Assembly (NCBI RefSeq): GCF_001401755.1
Contig: NZ_KQ474103.1
Coordinates: forward strand, 5,038-69,037
Direction: 5' to 3'
DNA length: 64,000 nt
DNA from: Aquimarina longa SW024
Lineage (GTDB): Bacteria; Bacteroidota; Bacteroidia; Flavobacteriales; Flavobacteriaceae
Both the position numbers and the translations under genes were made by a program. Below, piece after piece: positions 15,638 through 24,939 of the stretch (position 1 is the stretch's first letter; each line of letters opens with the position of its first letter). The notes beneath the pieces were generated by a model. That model was not told the origin of the DNA, ran no database searches, and saw only the letters and a list, made by a program, of their open reading frames with translations.

Positions 15638-16357
15638 TTACTTTGCGACTACTCCTAATTCATTTTTTATATCAGTTCGTTCTGTCAGTTTAGTTGGATT
15701 TACGCTCCAGCTTTCTGCTATTTTCATAACCAATTCTTCATCGGCATAATCTAAATCTTCTCGTTCCCAATACGTGTCGGATTTTGCTTCTTTAGAAAGT
15801 GAATTAAAAAGGTGTAATCCAATTTCTGGCGTAGTCAATTCTCCATAGACTTTTATATTCTCTCCACTTTCTCCGACATAAGCATAGATCCTTTTAGTGG
15901 TTCCATTAACAGATTTCATCCAGTTATGGTAGTCTACAATTCTATGAGTTCCAAAAAAATGAGCTTCTCCAAATTCTGTACTTAAACTGTTTAACAGTTT
16001 TTCTAATTTTTCAATACTCTGTTTAGTATCTCCTAGTGGTAAGCCCATTCCAACCGCTAAGGTCCATTCTCCTATTGGAGGGGTTATAAAAATACTATTT
16101 TTATAAGCACTCTCAATTCCACTTTTCCAGTTCGAAGGTGTAAGGTTCTTTATCTCTAGTATATTTGCTAATTGTATTTTATTATGTGTCTTTACAGCAA
16201 TCCATACTATTTTATATCCAAAATCGATTGGTTTGTCTTGATCTGTTAGGATTTCTTTTGATTCAGTTTCATATCTAGCTGTTACTCCTTTCTTTTTTGC
16301 ATACCAAATCGATAAACTGATAAAGGCTATAAGTAATAGTACTAGTACTAGTTTCAT
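15638..16357 (-). CDS. Membrane-anchored hypothetical protein, 239 aa
   Basis: One N-terminal membrane helix (residues 2-20, 'LVLVLLLIAFISLSIWYA') and then a soluble domain with 'GEWTLAVGMGLPLGDTKQSI', 'EFGEAHFFGTHRIVDYHNWM', 'KRIYAYVGESGENIKVYGEL' and 'DEELVMKIAESWSVNPTKL'. I recognise the overall wording as a widespread uncharacterised family but cannot name it. It starts inside the stop of the 51-aa gene (ATGA), so the two are translationally coupled. Confidence 0.6.
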   Translation of the reverse strand: MKLVLVLLLIAFISLSIWYAKKKGVTARYETESKEILTDQDKPIDFGYKIVWIAVKTHNKIQLANILEIKNLTPSNWKSGIESAYKNSIFITPPIGEWTLAVGMGLPLGDTKQSIEKLEKLLNSLSTEFGEAHFFGTHRIVDYHNWMKSVNGTTKRIYAYVGESGENIKVYGELTTPEIGLHLFNSLSKEAKSDTYWEREDLDYADEELVMKIAESWSVNPTKLTERTDIKNELGVVAK

Positions 16358-16509
16358 TTTATTTTTTTTAATTCTTTATATTTTACAATATTAAAATAGT
16401 TAAATAAATTATCTTTTGGTTTTTCGAAATCAATAACCGTTCTTTTAGATTCAATATGAGTTATACAACGATTACAGGTGTTGGTGGTCGTTTTTACACT
16501 GGACTCCAT
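16354..16509 (-). CDS. Small 51-aa protein with a Cys-x2-Cys motif
   Basis: An ATG at 16509 opens MESSVKTTTNTCNRCITHIE... and ends '...NIVKYKELKKIK'. The ORF overlaps the upstream 226-aa gene by 16 nt and the start of the 239-aa gene by ATGA, bridging what would otherwise be a gap. This tight double overlap and the protein-like composition argue for a real gene. The TCNRC pair might bind metal or form a disulphide. Function unknown. Confidence 0.5.
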   Translation of the reverse strand: MESSVKTTTNTCNRCITHIESKRTVIDFEKPKDNLFNYFNIVKYKELKKIK

Positions 16510-17174
16510 TTCCAATTTATACTATATTTATGTTTGTATTTGGGGTAATTAATAGTCCATAATATTTGTTTTCTTTCATCTTTAAAATTTGCCAAATATT
16601 TAGTTTTATTTGACTTTATTTTTACTTTTTCAATTTCTTTTTTTATAATTGATTCTGTATAAAGTAAGTCACTAGGGATAAAGTCTTTTGGATATATAAT
16701 ATGAAGGACTAAACTTTTGCATTTATGATACTGAAGTTTAGTACCACAACTATCATCATTTAATTCTGATTCTTTTTCGTCCAAAGTAGCAGTAAATGAA
16801 TCTTCAAAGATTAAGTTTTCTCCTCTTGATTTGTTATATATTGTATATGTCATAACATCAATAATATCATCTTTTTTTATATATTCATTTTTAATTGGCA
16901 GGTTATCAATCTTCAAAACACTATTTTTATTTGCCCCATAATGATTGTAATGTCCAAGTTTTAATTTTGCATTTTCTCTTTTTACTTTGATTTTACAAGT
17001 TTGATAAATATCAATTTTTTCTTTGGAAATTATGTCAAATGTTATGTGTAGGTTTTCAAAGATTAAATCATCTTTTGCTAACAAAATTTTAATTTTGTTT
17101 ACATACAATTCGTAATCTATAATAATTGGTATTGACCCTAGAAGTCCAAAAAATATTCCTATTGCTAATTCCAT
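16494..17174 (-). CDS. Membrane-anchored hypothetical protein, 226 aa
   Basis: MELAIGIFFGLLGSIPIIID forms an N-terminal membrane helix. The rest is a soluble beta/alpha domain with many Lys and Asn, including 'KDDLIFENLHITFDIISKEK' and 'DSCGTKLQYHKCKSLVLHII'. No family recognised. First gene of a four-gene minus-strand unit (226, 51, 239 and 167 aa). Confidence 0.55.
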   Translation of the reverse strand: MELAIGIFFGLLGSIPIIIDYELYVNKIKILLAKDDLIFENLHITFDIISKEKIDIYQTCKIKVKRENAKLKLGHYNHYGANKNSVLKIDNLPIKNEYIKKDDIIDVMTYTIYNKSRGENLIFEDSFTATLDEKESELNDDSCGTKLQYHKCKSLVLHIIYPKDFIPSDLLYTESIIKKEIEKVKIKSNKTKYLANFKDERKQILWTINYPKYKHKYSINWKWSPV

Positions 17175-17380
17175 AGTTCAAATCCCTATTAGTATTAAAT
17201 TTTGTCGTTGATATTCAGTTGATTATTTTTTTAAATTTATCATTTTTTTTAATTTTTAAAACCTTTTCTTTCTCGTTAGCTCGAGGAATTAAACTGATTC
17301 TGATGTGGGAAATTATTGTCGACTAATATTTAATAACAATTCCTACTATTTCTGTCTTATAAAAATAGTGATTATCATTA

Positions 17381-17410
17381 AAAAAGTCAGACAAAATTAT
17401 CTGACTTTTT
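17381..17410 (-). terminator. Intrinsic terminator of the NmrA-family gene
   Basis: AAAAAGTCAGA (17381-17391) and TCTGACTTTTT (17400-17410) form an 11-bp stem with an 8-nt loop and T/A runs on both sides. It lies 38 bp past the stop of the minus-strand NmrA gene. Confidence 0.75.
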
Positions 17411-17447
17411 CAATGGTAATCTATAATTCTCTTCATACATCTTTTTA

Positions 17448-18356
17448 TCAAAAATATTTCCAAATAGGTTTTCTTATAAATTTGTGTTTATTTTCTAATA
17501 AATATGTGTCTAGCACTCTGGGATGTTTACCTAATAATGATGTTATATTACTTTTTTCTAACTCTGGGATTTTCTTTGCCAAATTGTCTAATTCTATAAT
17601 ATGATTGGCTAACCAATGTGGTAGTTTAGCTCTTTTAATCAACATAGTAAGATGCTCTTCTTTAGATACATTATAATACCGAATAGAGGTGTTAGTAACA
17701 TATGAAAGCTTTTTTGCTATATCTGTATAGGTTACAGCTTCTGGTCCCGAAATAGTAATGAATTCATTATTTAAGGTATCACTAAGTAAATAATGTACTG
17801 CTACTTCTGCTACATCTCTGGCATCAACATAATTACGAGGTGCATCATCCATTGATCCTATTATTTTTTTAAACCTTTTGATTGTAACCGTATTTCGTTC
17901 TAAATTTTGCATAAAAGCATATGGCTTTATACAACAGAATTCTATTGCTGATTGTTGTAGATAGTATTCTATTTCTTTATGCCATTTAGCGACTTCTACC
18001 AATTCTATCGGATTAATTTCTGGAGCGGATAGTTTAACGATTTGTTGTACTCCTTTTTGCTTGGCTGCATCTATTATCCTTTTTTCATTTTCAATTTGAT
18101 TGGGGTGTGTCGCTGTTAGCAAAAATACGGTATCAACACATATACAAGCTTTCTCTACCTCTTCTTTGTTCTCTATATTAGCACTGATATAAGAGAGGTT
18201 AAAAAAGTTACTTGTTGTAACAGTAGGTTTTCTTTGTGGACTACTCAATACACCTCTAACTTCGCAATTCTTATGTAATAATTCTTTTAATACATAGGTC
18301 CCTACAGTACCTGTACAACCAAATACTGCTATCGTTTTTTTATAGTGTTTTTTCAT
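17448..18356 (-). CDS. NmrA/SDR-family NAD(P)-binding protein
   Basis: 302 aa. The N-terminal Rossmann motif 'IAVFGCTGTVGTYVLKELL' (GxxGxxG, residues 9-27) binds NAD(P). 'VFLLTATHPNQIENEKRIID' and 'VKLSAPE' follow. There is no Tyr-x3-Lys catalytic pair, as in the atypical SDR/NmrA group, which act as quinone or aldehyde reductases or as redox sensors. 'YVDARDVAEVAVHYL' is the conserved NmrA helix. The start overlaps the end of the preceding membrane-protein gene by 17 nt, so it is cotranscribed with the 18.3-19.6 kb genes. Confidence 0.8.
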   Translation of the reverse strand: MKKHYKKTIAVFGCTGTVGTYVLKELLHKNCEVRGVLSSPQRKPTVTTSNFFNLSYISANIENKEEVEKACICVDTVFLLTATHPNQIENEKRIIDAAKQKGVQQIVKLSAPEINPIELVEVAKWHKEIEYYLQQSAIEFCCIKPYAFMQNLERNTVTIKRFKKIIGSMDDAPRNYVDARDVAEVAVHYLLSDTLNNEFITISGPEAVTYTDIAKKLSYVTNTSIRYYNVSKEEHLTMLIKRAKLPHWLANHIIELDNLAKKIPELEKSNITSLLGKHPRVLDTYLLENKHKFIRKPIWKYF

Positions 18357-18741
18357 CAGTATCTTTTCTTAGAGGGTTCATTAATGTTACAATCACTCCT
18401 CCTATTATAGAGGATAAAAGAATATCAAAGGTATGTGTGTGTAGTTTAAAAGCTTCTACAATGATCATACTTAGTAGTCCCATTAGTATACCAAACAACA
18501 GCGCAGTTAGTATTCTATTAAATAATACTACTTTTTTCTTATGTAAATAGGACAGTACTATAAAACAAAATACTGTAGCGATTAATGATGGTATAGCTAT
18601 ATATGAATAACTGCGGTGCATCAGCTCATTATCTTTTAGAAAAAAACTAGGGATACCTGACATAAGAAATGGACCAAGGTATGCTGGTATAGCGTTTTTT
18701 AATAATGCTTTTTTAGTAAATCTAAGTTCTTTATTTTCCAT
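18340..18741 (-). CDS. Four-helix membrane protein, 133 aa
   Basis: I take the start at ATG 18741 (MENKELRFTKKALLKNAIPA...). The longer open frame upstream runs through the 3' end of the DUF6268-like gene and is unlikely to be translated. Four hydrophobic segments follow a basic N-terminus. The start overlaps the stop of the upstream gene by 11 nt and the end overlaps the NmrA gene by 17 nt, giving a tightly coupled three-gene operon. Family not recognised. Confidence 0.6.
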   Translation of the reverse strand: MENKELRFTKKALLKNAIPAYLGPFLMSGIPSFFLKDNELMHRSYSYIAIPSLIATVFCFIVLSYLHKKKVVLFNRILTALLFGILMGLLSMIIVEAFKLHTHTFDILLSSIIGGVIVTLMNPLRKDTDEKTL

Positions 18742-19639
18742 TTTGCGGTCTTTTTTTGTGTAAACTAATTTTAATTCCTGCATTGATATAGAGTTTAGTA
18801 GTGGATTGAAAATCAAATATTTTATCATCATTAGTATTCTGAAGCTCGAAATTATCTGAGATAGAGTGTAATCCTCTTAGTGTTATCCCTACATTTTTAG
18901 TCATCCAATACTGATATTCTACCCCTGTTGATATCACAGTAAATACTGCACGATCAGCCATCTGAGTATTCTCATCATCTAGTGCAATTGGTGTACTAAG
19001 GTGAGTCGTAAAATCATTGATATCTCCCACAAGTCGTAGCGTATGCTGCGGAGTAAATTTGTATTCTATATAGGTGTTTGGTAATCCTAATACGAATGAA
19101 AATTTTTCATTTAACTTTCCTGATAAACTTACCACAGGGTTAACCCTTGTTTCTCCTGCTAATGTTAGATATCCTACTCCAAACGATAATTTTAAAAAAT
19201 GCCTCTCTCTACTACCAAACATTTTCTCAGCAAATAGTATCCCATTTATTTGTAAATCATCTGTGCTTATTGCTCCTCTAAGATTAGAGAGCATAAAAGG
19301 CATTGCTAGAGCATTGATAGAAAATTTTTTAGAAAAATTATACTTTAGTAACATTGCATAATTAATAGCGTAGATACGTTCTAAATCCGAAGTGGTAAAG
19401 GGTATTGATTTTTCATAATCAAAAGTGTGGTAGTCAAATCCAATAGAATTTATGATCATAAATTTTTGTGTGCCTATTGGTGGAATCGTTACTCGTGTTT
19501 TTATGCCTTGGTAAGCATATAAATCATCTTTTATAGAGGTATTATAATTTCCGGAAAAAATAGTACGTTCTTCCGTTATTTGGGCATTAACACCTATATA
19601 AAGAAATAGTAGTATTAATGAAAAGGGTATTCTGCTCAT
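18731..19639 (-). CDS. Outer-membrane beta-barrel protein, DUF6268-like
   Basis: 302 aa with a signal peptide (MSRIPFSLILLFLYIGVNAQ). Alternating amphipathic strands fill the rest ('LYAYQGIKTRVTIPPIG', 'HFLKLSFGVGYLTLAGE', 'NVGITLRGLHSISDNFEL'), and it ends in barrel-like strands. This is the pattern of Bacteroidetes DUF6268 outer-membrane proteins, whose function is unknown. First gene of the operon with the small membrane protein and the NmrA-family enzyme. Confidence 0.65.
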   Translation of the reverse strand: MSRIPFSLILLFLYIGVNAQITEERTIFSGNYNTSIKDDLYAYQGIKTRVTIPPIGTQKFMIINSIGFDYHTFDYEKSIPFTTSDLERIYAINYAMLLKYNFSKKFSINALAMPFMLSNLRGAISTDDLQINGILFAEKMFGSRERHFLKLSFGVGYLTLAGETRVNPVVSLSGKLNEKFSFVLGLPNTYIEYKFTPQHTLRLVGDINDFTTHLSTPIALDDENTQMADRAVFTVISTGVEYQYWMTKNVGITLRGLHSISDNFELQNTNDDKIFDFQSTTKLYINAGIKISLHKKRPQNGK

Positions 19640-19729
19640 CTCTGCATTTTTTTTGATTAATTCGATGCAAAGGTTTACAGATTTGAGAAAAGATTACTTG
19701 CCATATGATAAGTAATGACTTATAAAAGC

Positions 19730-19790
19730 CTTTAACCCGCTTTATGCTAGAGCTTCGTTATGAAGTTCTAATACATAAATCGGGTTAAAG
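19730..19790 (-). terminator. Long hairpin after the Crp/Fnr gene
   Basis: CTTTAACCCG at the left pairs with CGGGTTAAAG (19781-19790). Inside, TTTATG pairs with CATAAA and GAGCTTC with GAAGTTC, giving an almost fully base-paired 61-nt hairpin. It lies downstream of the minus-strand Crp/Fnr gene, with a short T-run on that strand, in an otherwise gene-free 308-bp gap (19640-19947). Terminator is the simplest reading; a stable small RNA is possible. Confidence 0.5.
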
Positions 19791-19947
19791 AAGTATTTAA
19801 TTAATCAAAACTAATAGTAACTCATATACATTAATAATCATAGAGTTAGCTCACAAGATATACTTCTAAAAAACACATGTTATTTATGAGATCTACACTT
19901 AGGAAGTCAGTTGCTCTATTAGAGATTAAATTACTATATATTAAATC

Positions 19948-20517
19948 TTAAATAGTTGAAACACTTTTTCTGATACGACTTAATGAGGTGGGTGTTATCC
20001 CTAGATATGATGCTAATAGTTTTAGAGGTACTCGCTGAATTACATCAGATTTATGTAAAAGGCGTATGTATCTTTCCTGAGCATCCATAACTTGAAAAGA
20101 TACTAGTGTGTCAATAATATTTAGCAAGGCATCTTCTGTAATCAACCGTCCAAATTCTTGCCATTCTGGATATTTTTTATACATCTGATGCATTTTTGAT
20201 GTATGTATTAGGCAAAGCGTCGTATCCTCTAATGCTACTATTTTTGATTTAGAACCTTGCCCTGTCTTTATAGATTCTAAGTCTGTAAAGAAATTATTTT
20301 CAAAAATTAACCAAGCCGTGATATCTTTTTCTTCTGTTTCTAAAACAATTCTAATACTACCTTCGGCAATAAAGAAATATTCATTTACAAATTGACCAAC
20401 CCTTACTATAGTATCATTTTGCTTATATTTTTTAATTATAAAACAATCGACAATATCTTGTAACATTGCTTGATCAACTGTTATTTTTGATTCGATATAT
20501 TTTGATAGTAGTATCAC
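19948..20517 (-). CDS. Crp/Fnr-family transcriptional regulator
   Basis: 189 aa. An N-terminal cyclic-nucleotide-binding-like beta-barrel ('KQNDTIVRVGQFVNEYFFIA', 'EGSIRIVLE') is joined by a long helix to a short HTH ('VPLKLLASYLGITPTSLSRI'). The HTH wording is that of the large Bacteroidetes Crp group. The Arg-Ser pair that binds cAMP is not evident, so the ligand is unknown. It is monocistronic and followed by a long hairpin. Confidence 0.8.
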   Translation of the reverse strand: MILLSKYIESKITVDQAMLQDIVDCFIIKKYKQNDTIVRVGQFVNEYFFIAEGSIRIVLETEEKDITAWLIFENNFFTDLESIKTGQGSKSKIVALEDTTLCLIHTSKMHQMYKKYPEWQEFGRLITEDALLNIIDTLVSFQVMDAQERYIRLLHKSDVIQRVPLKLLASYLGITPTSLSRIRKSVSTI

Positions 20518-20665
20518 GTAATGTTAAGGTTTGGGATTGTGTTTTTTACTTTTAAATAAAGTGCTACCAAGTGTTTAAAAAGCTAATTTAGAAAAAACAC
20601 TTGGTCTAATAAAACTTAGTACTATATCTTATAATTAATAGTGTATTATAGGGTCTAAATCTAGT

Positions 20666-21157
20666 TTAGTTTTCTGTATTCTTTTTTCCTATTTCGGATA
20701 TCATCTTTTTAATCAGAGTTATCTGACCTAAATGATAGTAGCTATGCTCAATCATTCCATCAATATTCCTCTGATAATTGCCATATTTTTTATCTACAAA
20801 TACTTCACCCAGTTTTTTATCTGACATAGATTCTATAGTATCGGCAAATTTTTCTGCCGTGTTCCACATAGTATGTAATAGCTGTTCCCAATCTTCCTTA
20901 GATGTTATAGGAGGAAAATCAAAGCTATATTTATCTTTTATCTCTAGAGCTCCTCCTTCTAATACATTTAATACTCCTGTTATATAGTAGCTAATATGAA
21001 ATGTAAGTGCTGCTATGGTATTTAAAGTTCCAATTTTTTGTATTGCCTGTTCCCAAGTTACGTCTGATAATTGGTCTTTATAGTTTGTATTAGCAACCCA
21101 TACTCCATTAAGAATAACTTCTCTAAACCGATTCGCTAGTTCTGTTGTACGTTTCAT
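20666..21157 (-). CDS. DinB-family protein (DUF1572-like)
   Basis: 163 aa helical bundle. Conserved histidines sit in 'IAALTFHISYYITGVLNVL' and 'DGMIEHSYYHLGQITLIKKM', matching the metal-binding His triad of DinB/YfiT-type four-helix bundles. Members are thiol- or metal-dependent enzymes, mostly uncharacterised. A standalone gene divergent from the secreted protein at 21387. Confidence 0.8.
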   Translation of the reverse strand: MKRTTELANRFREVILNGVWVANTNYKDQLSDVTWEQAIQKIGTLNTIAALTFHISYYITGVLNVLEGGALEIKDKYSFDFPPITSKEDWEQLLHTMWNTAEKFADTIESMSDKKLGEVFVDKKYGNYQRNIDGMIEHSYYHLGQITLIKKMISEIGKKNTEN

Positions 21158-21386
21158 CTAGTTTTTCTTTTTTTTATATTCTAAAGATACTCATAGTCTA
21201 TCGTATATCGGTTATTTATCTTCAACTACAATAATTATATAGTTCCGTATAGCCTACTGTATATAGCGTTTTTACTAGGTATTATGGTACATATACTGTA
21301 TGCGTACGCTTCTAGTATGCTAAATTTTGGTTGAATCCAGATCCTAATGTTTCTTTGTTTTCATAAACAATAAACATTTTTATTTT

Positions 21387-22079
21387 ATGAAATTTTCTAC
21401 AGTATTGCTATTACTTTTTTCTTTATCTTTTATGAATAGTACAGCACAAAATGACTTAAAATCTTTTTCGTTTAAAAAAGGCGAAGTCTTAGATATCATT
21501 CTTCTGAGTACAGCTCCTAATTCAGGGGCATTATTTGAACGTTATAAAAAAACCGCTTTTCCTGTAGGATTCGAATACACGTATCAACCCCAACCTGGTT
21601 TTAAAACAACTGAACTTACACTTGGTAATCATTTACCTACTAGTTTAATTCTGGGTAAATGGAGTAGTAAAGAAAAACGAGAGGGATTCTTAACTACTAT
21701 CACTAAAAGGGTGCCTGATTTTCATTCGCAGCGTAGAGCACTTTTTACGTATTTTGGACTTACATATTATGTAGCTCCTAGAGATATTCAATTTTCTGTT
21801 GATACTAAAAAATATAATTTAGCGACATCGTTTTGGAAAAAAGATTCAAAAAGTTTCTCTAGTTTTTTAACGCAGTGGAAAAAGGAAGTTATCAAATCCG
21901 GAGGAAAAATCATTCTACAGTTACAAGACGGAACATCGCCAACAGGATATGATTATAACCCTGATATATTCTACATTATAGAATGGAAGGATGAATCTAG
22001 TTTTGAAACATTTGCTAAGAAACATCCTTTATCTAGTTATGAGGTTTTAAAGAATGTACATCAACTTGTGATTGATTAA
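21387..22079 (+). CDS. Secreted protein with two ABM-like (dimeric alpha/beta barrel) halves
   Basis: 230 aa. Signal peptide to about residue 20 ('FSLSFMNSTAQ'). The mature part repeats a pattern: 'FKKTAFPVGFEY'-type helix and strands in the first half, then 'FSSFLTQWKKEVIKSGGKII' and 'YIIEWKDESSFETFAKKHPL' in the second. This resembles DUF1330/NIPSNAP-like antibiotic-biosynthesis-monooxygenase folds. Activity unknown. It precedes an AraC-type gene by 33 nt and probably shares its transcript. Confidence 0.5.
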   Translation: MKFSTVLLLLFSLSFMNSTAQNDLKSFSFKKGEVLDIILLSTAPNSGALFERYKKTAFPVGFEYTYQPQPGFKTTELTLGNHLPTSLILGKWSSKEKREGFLTTITKRVPDFHSQRRALFTYFGLTYYVAPRDIQFSVDTKKYNLATSFWKKDSKSFSSFLTQWKKEVIKSGGKIILQLQDGTSPTGYDYNPDIFYIIEWKDESSFETFAKKHPLSSYEVLKNVHQLVID

Positions 22080-22112
22080 CTTGCAAAAAAAAAGCTGTAA
22101 AAATAATATTCT

Positions 22113-23219
22113 ATGCAAATACTTCTTAACCAATTAGTCTATTTTGGATTTTTTCAAAGTCTTTTTATACTACTCGTTTATCTTTTTTCTCCTAGAAAAA
22201 GAAGATATATAAGTGGGTTTATGGCATTCTTGATTGCTGTTCTTTTTATAGGCTTATCGGGTAAGGTTTTGCATAGTGCTGGTGTGTGGGATCGTAATTT
22301 TAGGCTTATTGCTTTCTCTGAGCTTTCGGCTTTACTTTTTGGTCCTACGATCTATTTATTTACACGTGCTACTTTAAAAAGAAAAAACTACTCAAAAGAA
22401 GATCTGGTTCACTATATCCCTGCTTTAGTATATTCTACATTCATAGCAATATACTTTATAATTCCTTCGGATTCGGTGATACAAGAGCGAGCACGTACTG
22501 GAGAAATGATGCGAGTTATATACGCATGCCATGCTGTTGGTTTAATCGTTAATTTAACCTACTGGATACTTAGTTGGAGGGTTTTTCAACATTTTTCTAA
22601 AGATATGAAGAACGAGCTTTCATATGAGGTACGTACTCGTTTTATGACTAATTTTTTACTCATCGTAGGAGGGTGTTTATGTATATGGACTCTACTTTTC
22701 CTTACGAGCTTGTTTGGTTTCGGTATGCTAGAGCGTAATGCCAGACCTTACATCTGGATTATTTTAACATTCATCATTCTTTTTATCACATATTATGGAA
22801 TGATATCTCCTCAGGTATTACGCATTGTACCAGATACTGGTTCTAAAAAATATCATCAATCAAAATTAAGCGTAACAGATATGGATCGGTTAAAGGAGCA
22901 ATTAGAATCATTAATGCTTAAAAAAAAACCGTATTTAAATAGCAAACTTCTGAAAACAGAACTTGCTCAGATGCTTGGTGTAAATAATCCAGAACTTGCT
23001 CGGTTACTAAATGAGAATATCGGCATGAATTTTTTTGAGTATGTAAATTATTACCGTATTAAAGAGTTTGTCTCTTTAGCTAAAACTGATAAAGCAAAAC
23101 AGCTTACTTTTTTTGGCTTGGCACAAGAAGCTGGTTTTAATTCTAAAACTACTTTTAATAAATCATTTAAAAAACTGATGGGAACTTCGCCAACAGTTTA
23201 CTTTAATAAAAATCTATAA
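22113..23219 (+). CDS. Membrane-bound AraC-family regulator
   Basis: 368 aa. Seven or so membrane helices fill residues 1-235 ('LLNQLVYFGFFQSLFILLVY' to 'WIILTFIILFITYYG'). The C-terminal AraC HTH pair covers about 270-365 ('YLNSKLLKTELAQMLGVNN', 'FGLAQEAGFNSKTTFNKSF', 'GTSPTVYF'). This architecture, a 7TM-like sensor plus a cytoplasmic AraC domain, is common in Bacteroidetes. Probably senses an envelope or extracellular signal and controls the neighbouring secreted proteins. 6 nt from the DUF2911 gene. Confidence 0.8.
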   Translation: MQILLNQLVYFGFFQSLFILLVYLFSPRKRRYISGFMAFLIAVLFIGLSGKVLHSAGVWDRNFRLIAFSELSALLFGPTIYLFTRATLKRKNYSKEDLVHYIPALVYSTFIAIYFIIPSDSVIQERARTGEMMRVIYACHAVGLIVNLTYWILSWRVFQHFSKDMKNELSYEVRTRFMTNFLLIVGGCLCIWTLLFLTSLFGFGMLERNARPYIWIILTFIILFITYYGMISPQVLRIVPDTGSKKYHQSKLSVTDMDRLKEQLESLMLKKKPYLNSKLLKTELAQMLGVNNPELARLLNENIGMNFFEYVNYYRIKEFVSLAKTDKAKQLTFFGLAQEAGFNSKTTFNKSFKKLMGTSPTVYFNKNL

Positions 23220-23225
23220 AAAAAA

Positions 23226-24056
23226 ATGAAAATATCTAGTATACTATTAACTATCTTTTTTTCTACCATCATAAATGCCCAGTTAAAAACTCCTAATCTT
23301 AGCTCATCGGCTACAATACAACAAACTATTGGGCTTACTGAGGTTACTATTAAATACTCTCGCCCTAGTGCAAGAGAACGTATTATTTTTGGTAAAGATG
23401 GATTACTCTCCAATAATGAAGTATGGCGTACTGGAGCTAATGCTGCTACTAAAATTACATTTTCTAATACGGTACATATTAATGGGCAATTATTAGAAAA
23501 AGGAAGCTATACTATCCTGAGTATTCCTGGAGTAAAAGAATGGCAGATGAACTGGTATTCATACGAGAATGGAAATTGGAACTCTTATGCAGAAAAAAAA
23601 CCTGTACTGACATTACAACTTCCTGTGTATACAACGTCTTCTTATATAGAAACTCTAGAAATGCATTTTCAGGACATTACTATCAATAAAGCTTCGCTTG
23701 TACTAGAGTGGGAACATACTTTACTAAAAATTCCAATTTTGGTAAATGAAAAAGATCGGATCTTAAAATCTATAGAAAAAACATTGTCTGGCCCTTCTAA
23801 TTTTGATTATTTCCAAGCTGCATTATACCTCCATGAGTCTAAAACGGATCTTAAGAAAGCGCTAGAATATATTAAAAAAGTAACAAGTTCTGATAAAGCT
23901 TTATTTTTTCAGGTTACAAGAGAAGCACTAATACTTAGAGATTTAGGACAAAATAAAGCTGCTATAACTGTTGCCAAACGTGGATTAGCACTTTCTAAAA
24001 AAGTAGGAAATAAAGATTTTATAAAACTAAATACTAAAATTATCCAAGAACTGTAA
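23226..24056 (+). CDS. DUF2911-family secreted protein
   Basis: 276 aa. A signal peptide (...STIINAQ) is followed by the DUF2911 core: 'TIKYSRPSARERIIFGKDGL', 'NNEVWRTGANAATKITFS', 'GSYTILSIPG' and 'WNSYAEKKPVLTL'. The C-terminal third is helical with TPR-like repeats ('DYFQAALYLHESKTDLKKAL'). The family is widespread in Bacteroidetes and of unknown function. Third gene of the plus-strand operon 21387-24056. Confidence 0.85.
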   Translation: MKISSILLTIFFSTIINAQLKTPNLSSSATIQQTIGLTEVTIKYSRPSARERIIFGKDGLLSNNEVWRTGANAATKITFSNTVHINGQLLEKGSYTILSIPGVKEWQMNWYSYENGNWNSYAEKKPVLTLQLPVYTTSSYIETLEMHFQDITINKASLVLEWEHTLLKIPILVNEKDRILKSIEKTLSGPSNFDYFQAALYLHESKTDLKKALEYIKKVTSSDKALFFQVTREALILRDLGQNKAAITVAKRGLALSKKVGNKDFIKLNTKIIQEL

Positions 24057-24123
24057 TACTACATATAGTGATAGCCCTATGTATGACATTAAAAAAAAAT
24101 GATGATAATAGATAGTGCTATCA

Positions 24124-24939
24124 CTACGTTTTTGTATGTACAGATGTATAGAAATAGTGATTATTAAAATTTTCTTTTGTAAAATATGCTGTAGGTGTCT
24201 TATGAGCATATGATTTAAAATCTTTTATAAAATGACTCTGATCAAAATATCCGTTGTCTAATACTGTATCTAAATAAGCTGTATCATTACTTAGTATTAT
24301 TTTCTTTACAGTGTCTTGTAACCTTGTTATTTTCTGAAATGCTTTAGGTGTAATTCCAAACTGGTTCTTAAAATTTCTTTCGAATTGTCGAATACTTAGG
24401 TTTGTCTTCTTAGCTAATTCTTCTATAGTTTGTATCGTATAATTGTAATATAACTGATCAATAACAGTATCCCATTTTTGGTTTTTTGATTGATAATGGT
24501 TTATAAATGATTGCATCAAGAATTTTTCTATTTCTTGGATTTTATCACTAACCGCATTAGTGTTTTCTAATATATCTAATAATAGTTCTCCTCTACTCCC
24601 CCATAAATCTTGTACTGATATGTATCTATCATTAAGTTCTGAAAAAGGAACCGAAGTAAAATGACGAAATGCCCCACTTTTAAACCGCACAGATATAAAT
24701 GATACATTATTGGTTTTATCAAAATACGCAATGCACCTAGGACAAACAATATGCCCTTTACTTAATCGAGTAGTAGCAATAGATAATGGCGTATGTATAT
24801 AAAATAATAGTTCTAAACCTGTTCCTGGTAATATAGGAGGCAGTCCTAATTCTATATCACTGGATTGATTAAAAGTATAAAATCGATCAATATATTTTGA
24901 GAGAAACAGGTTAGGTATATATGTTTTTTTATAGGTCAT
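24124..24939 (-). CDS. AraC-family regulator with DUF6597-like N-terminal domain
   Basis: 271 aa. The N-terminal half ('NLFLSKYIDRFYTFNQSSD', 'PPILPGTGLELLFYIHTPLS', 'SVRFKSGAFRHF') matches the sensor domain of a common AraC subgroup. The C-terminal HTH pair includes 'TIEELAKKTNLSIRQFERNF' and 'GYFDQSHFIKDFKSYAHKTP'. The start overlaps the ABM monooxygenase stop by one base (TAATG), so the two are translationally coupled and the regulator likely controls that enzyme. Confidence 0.8.
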   Translation of the reverse strand: MTYKKTYIPNLFLSKYIDRFYTFNQSSDIELGLPPILPGTGLELLFYIHTPLSIATTRLSKGHIVCPRCIAYFDKTNNVSFISVRFKSGAFRHFTSVPFSELNDRYISVQDLWGSRGELLLDILENTNAVSDKIQEIEKFLMQSFINHYQSKNQKWDTVIDQLYYNYTIQTIEELAKKTNLSIRQFERNFKNQFGITPKAFQKITRLQDTVKKIILSNDTAYLDTVLDNGYFDQSHFIKDFKSYAHKTPTAYFTKENFNNHYFYTSVHTKT

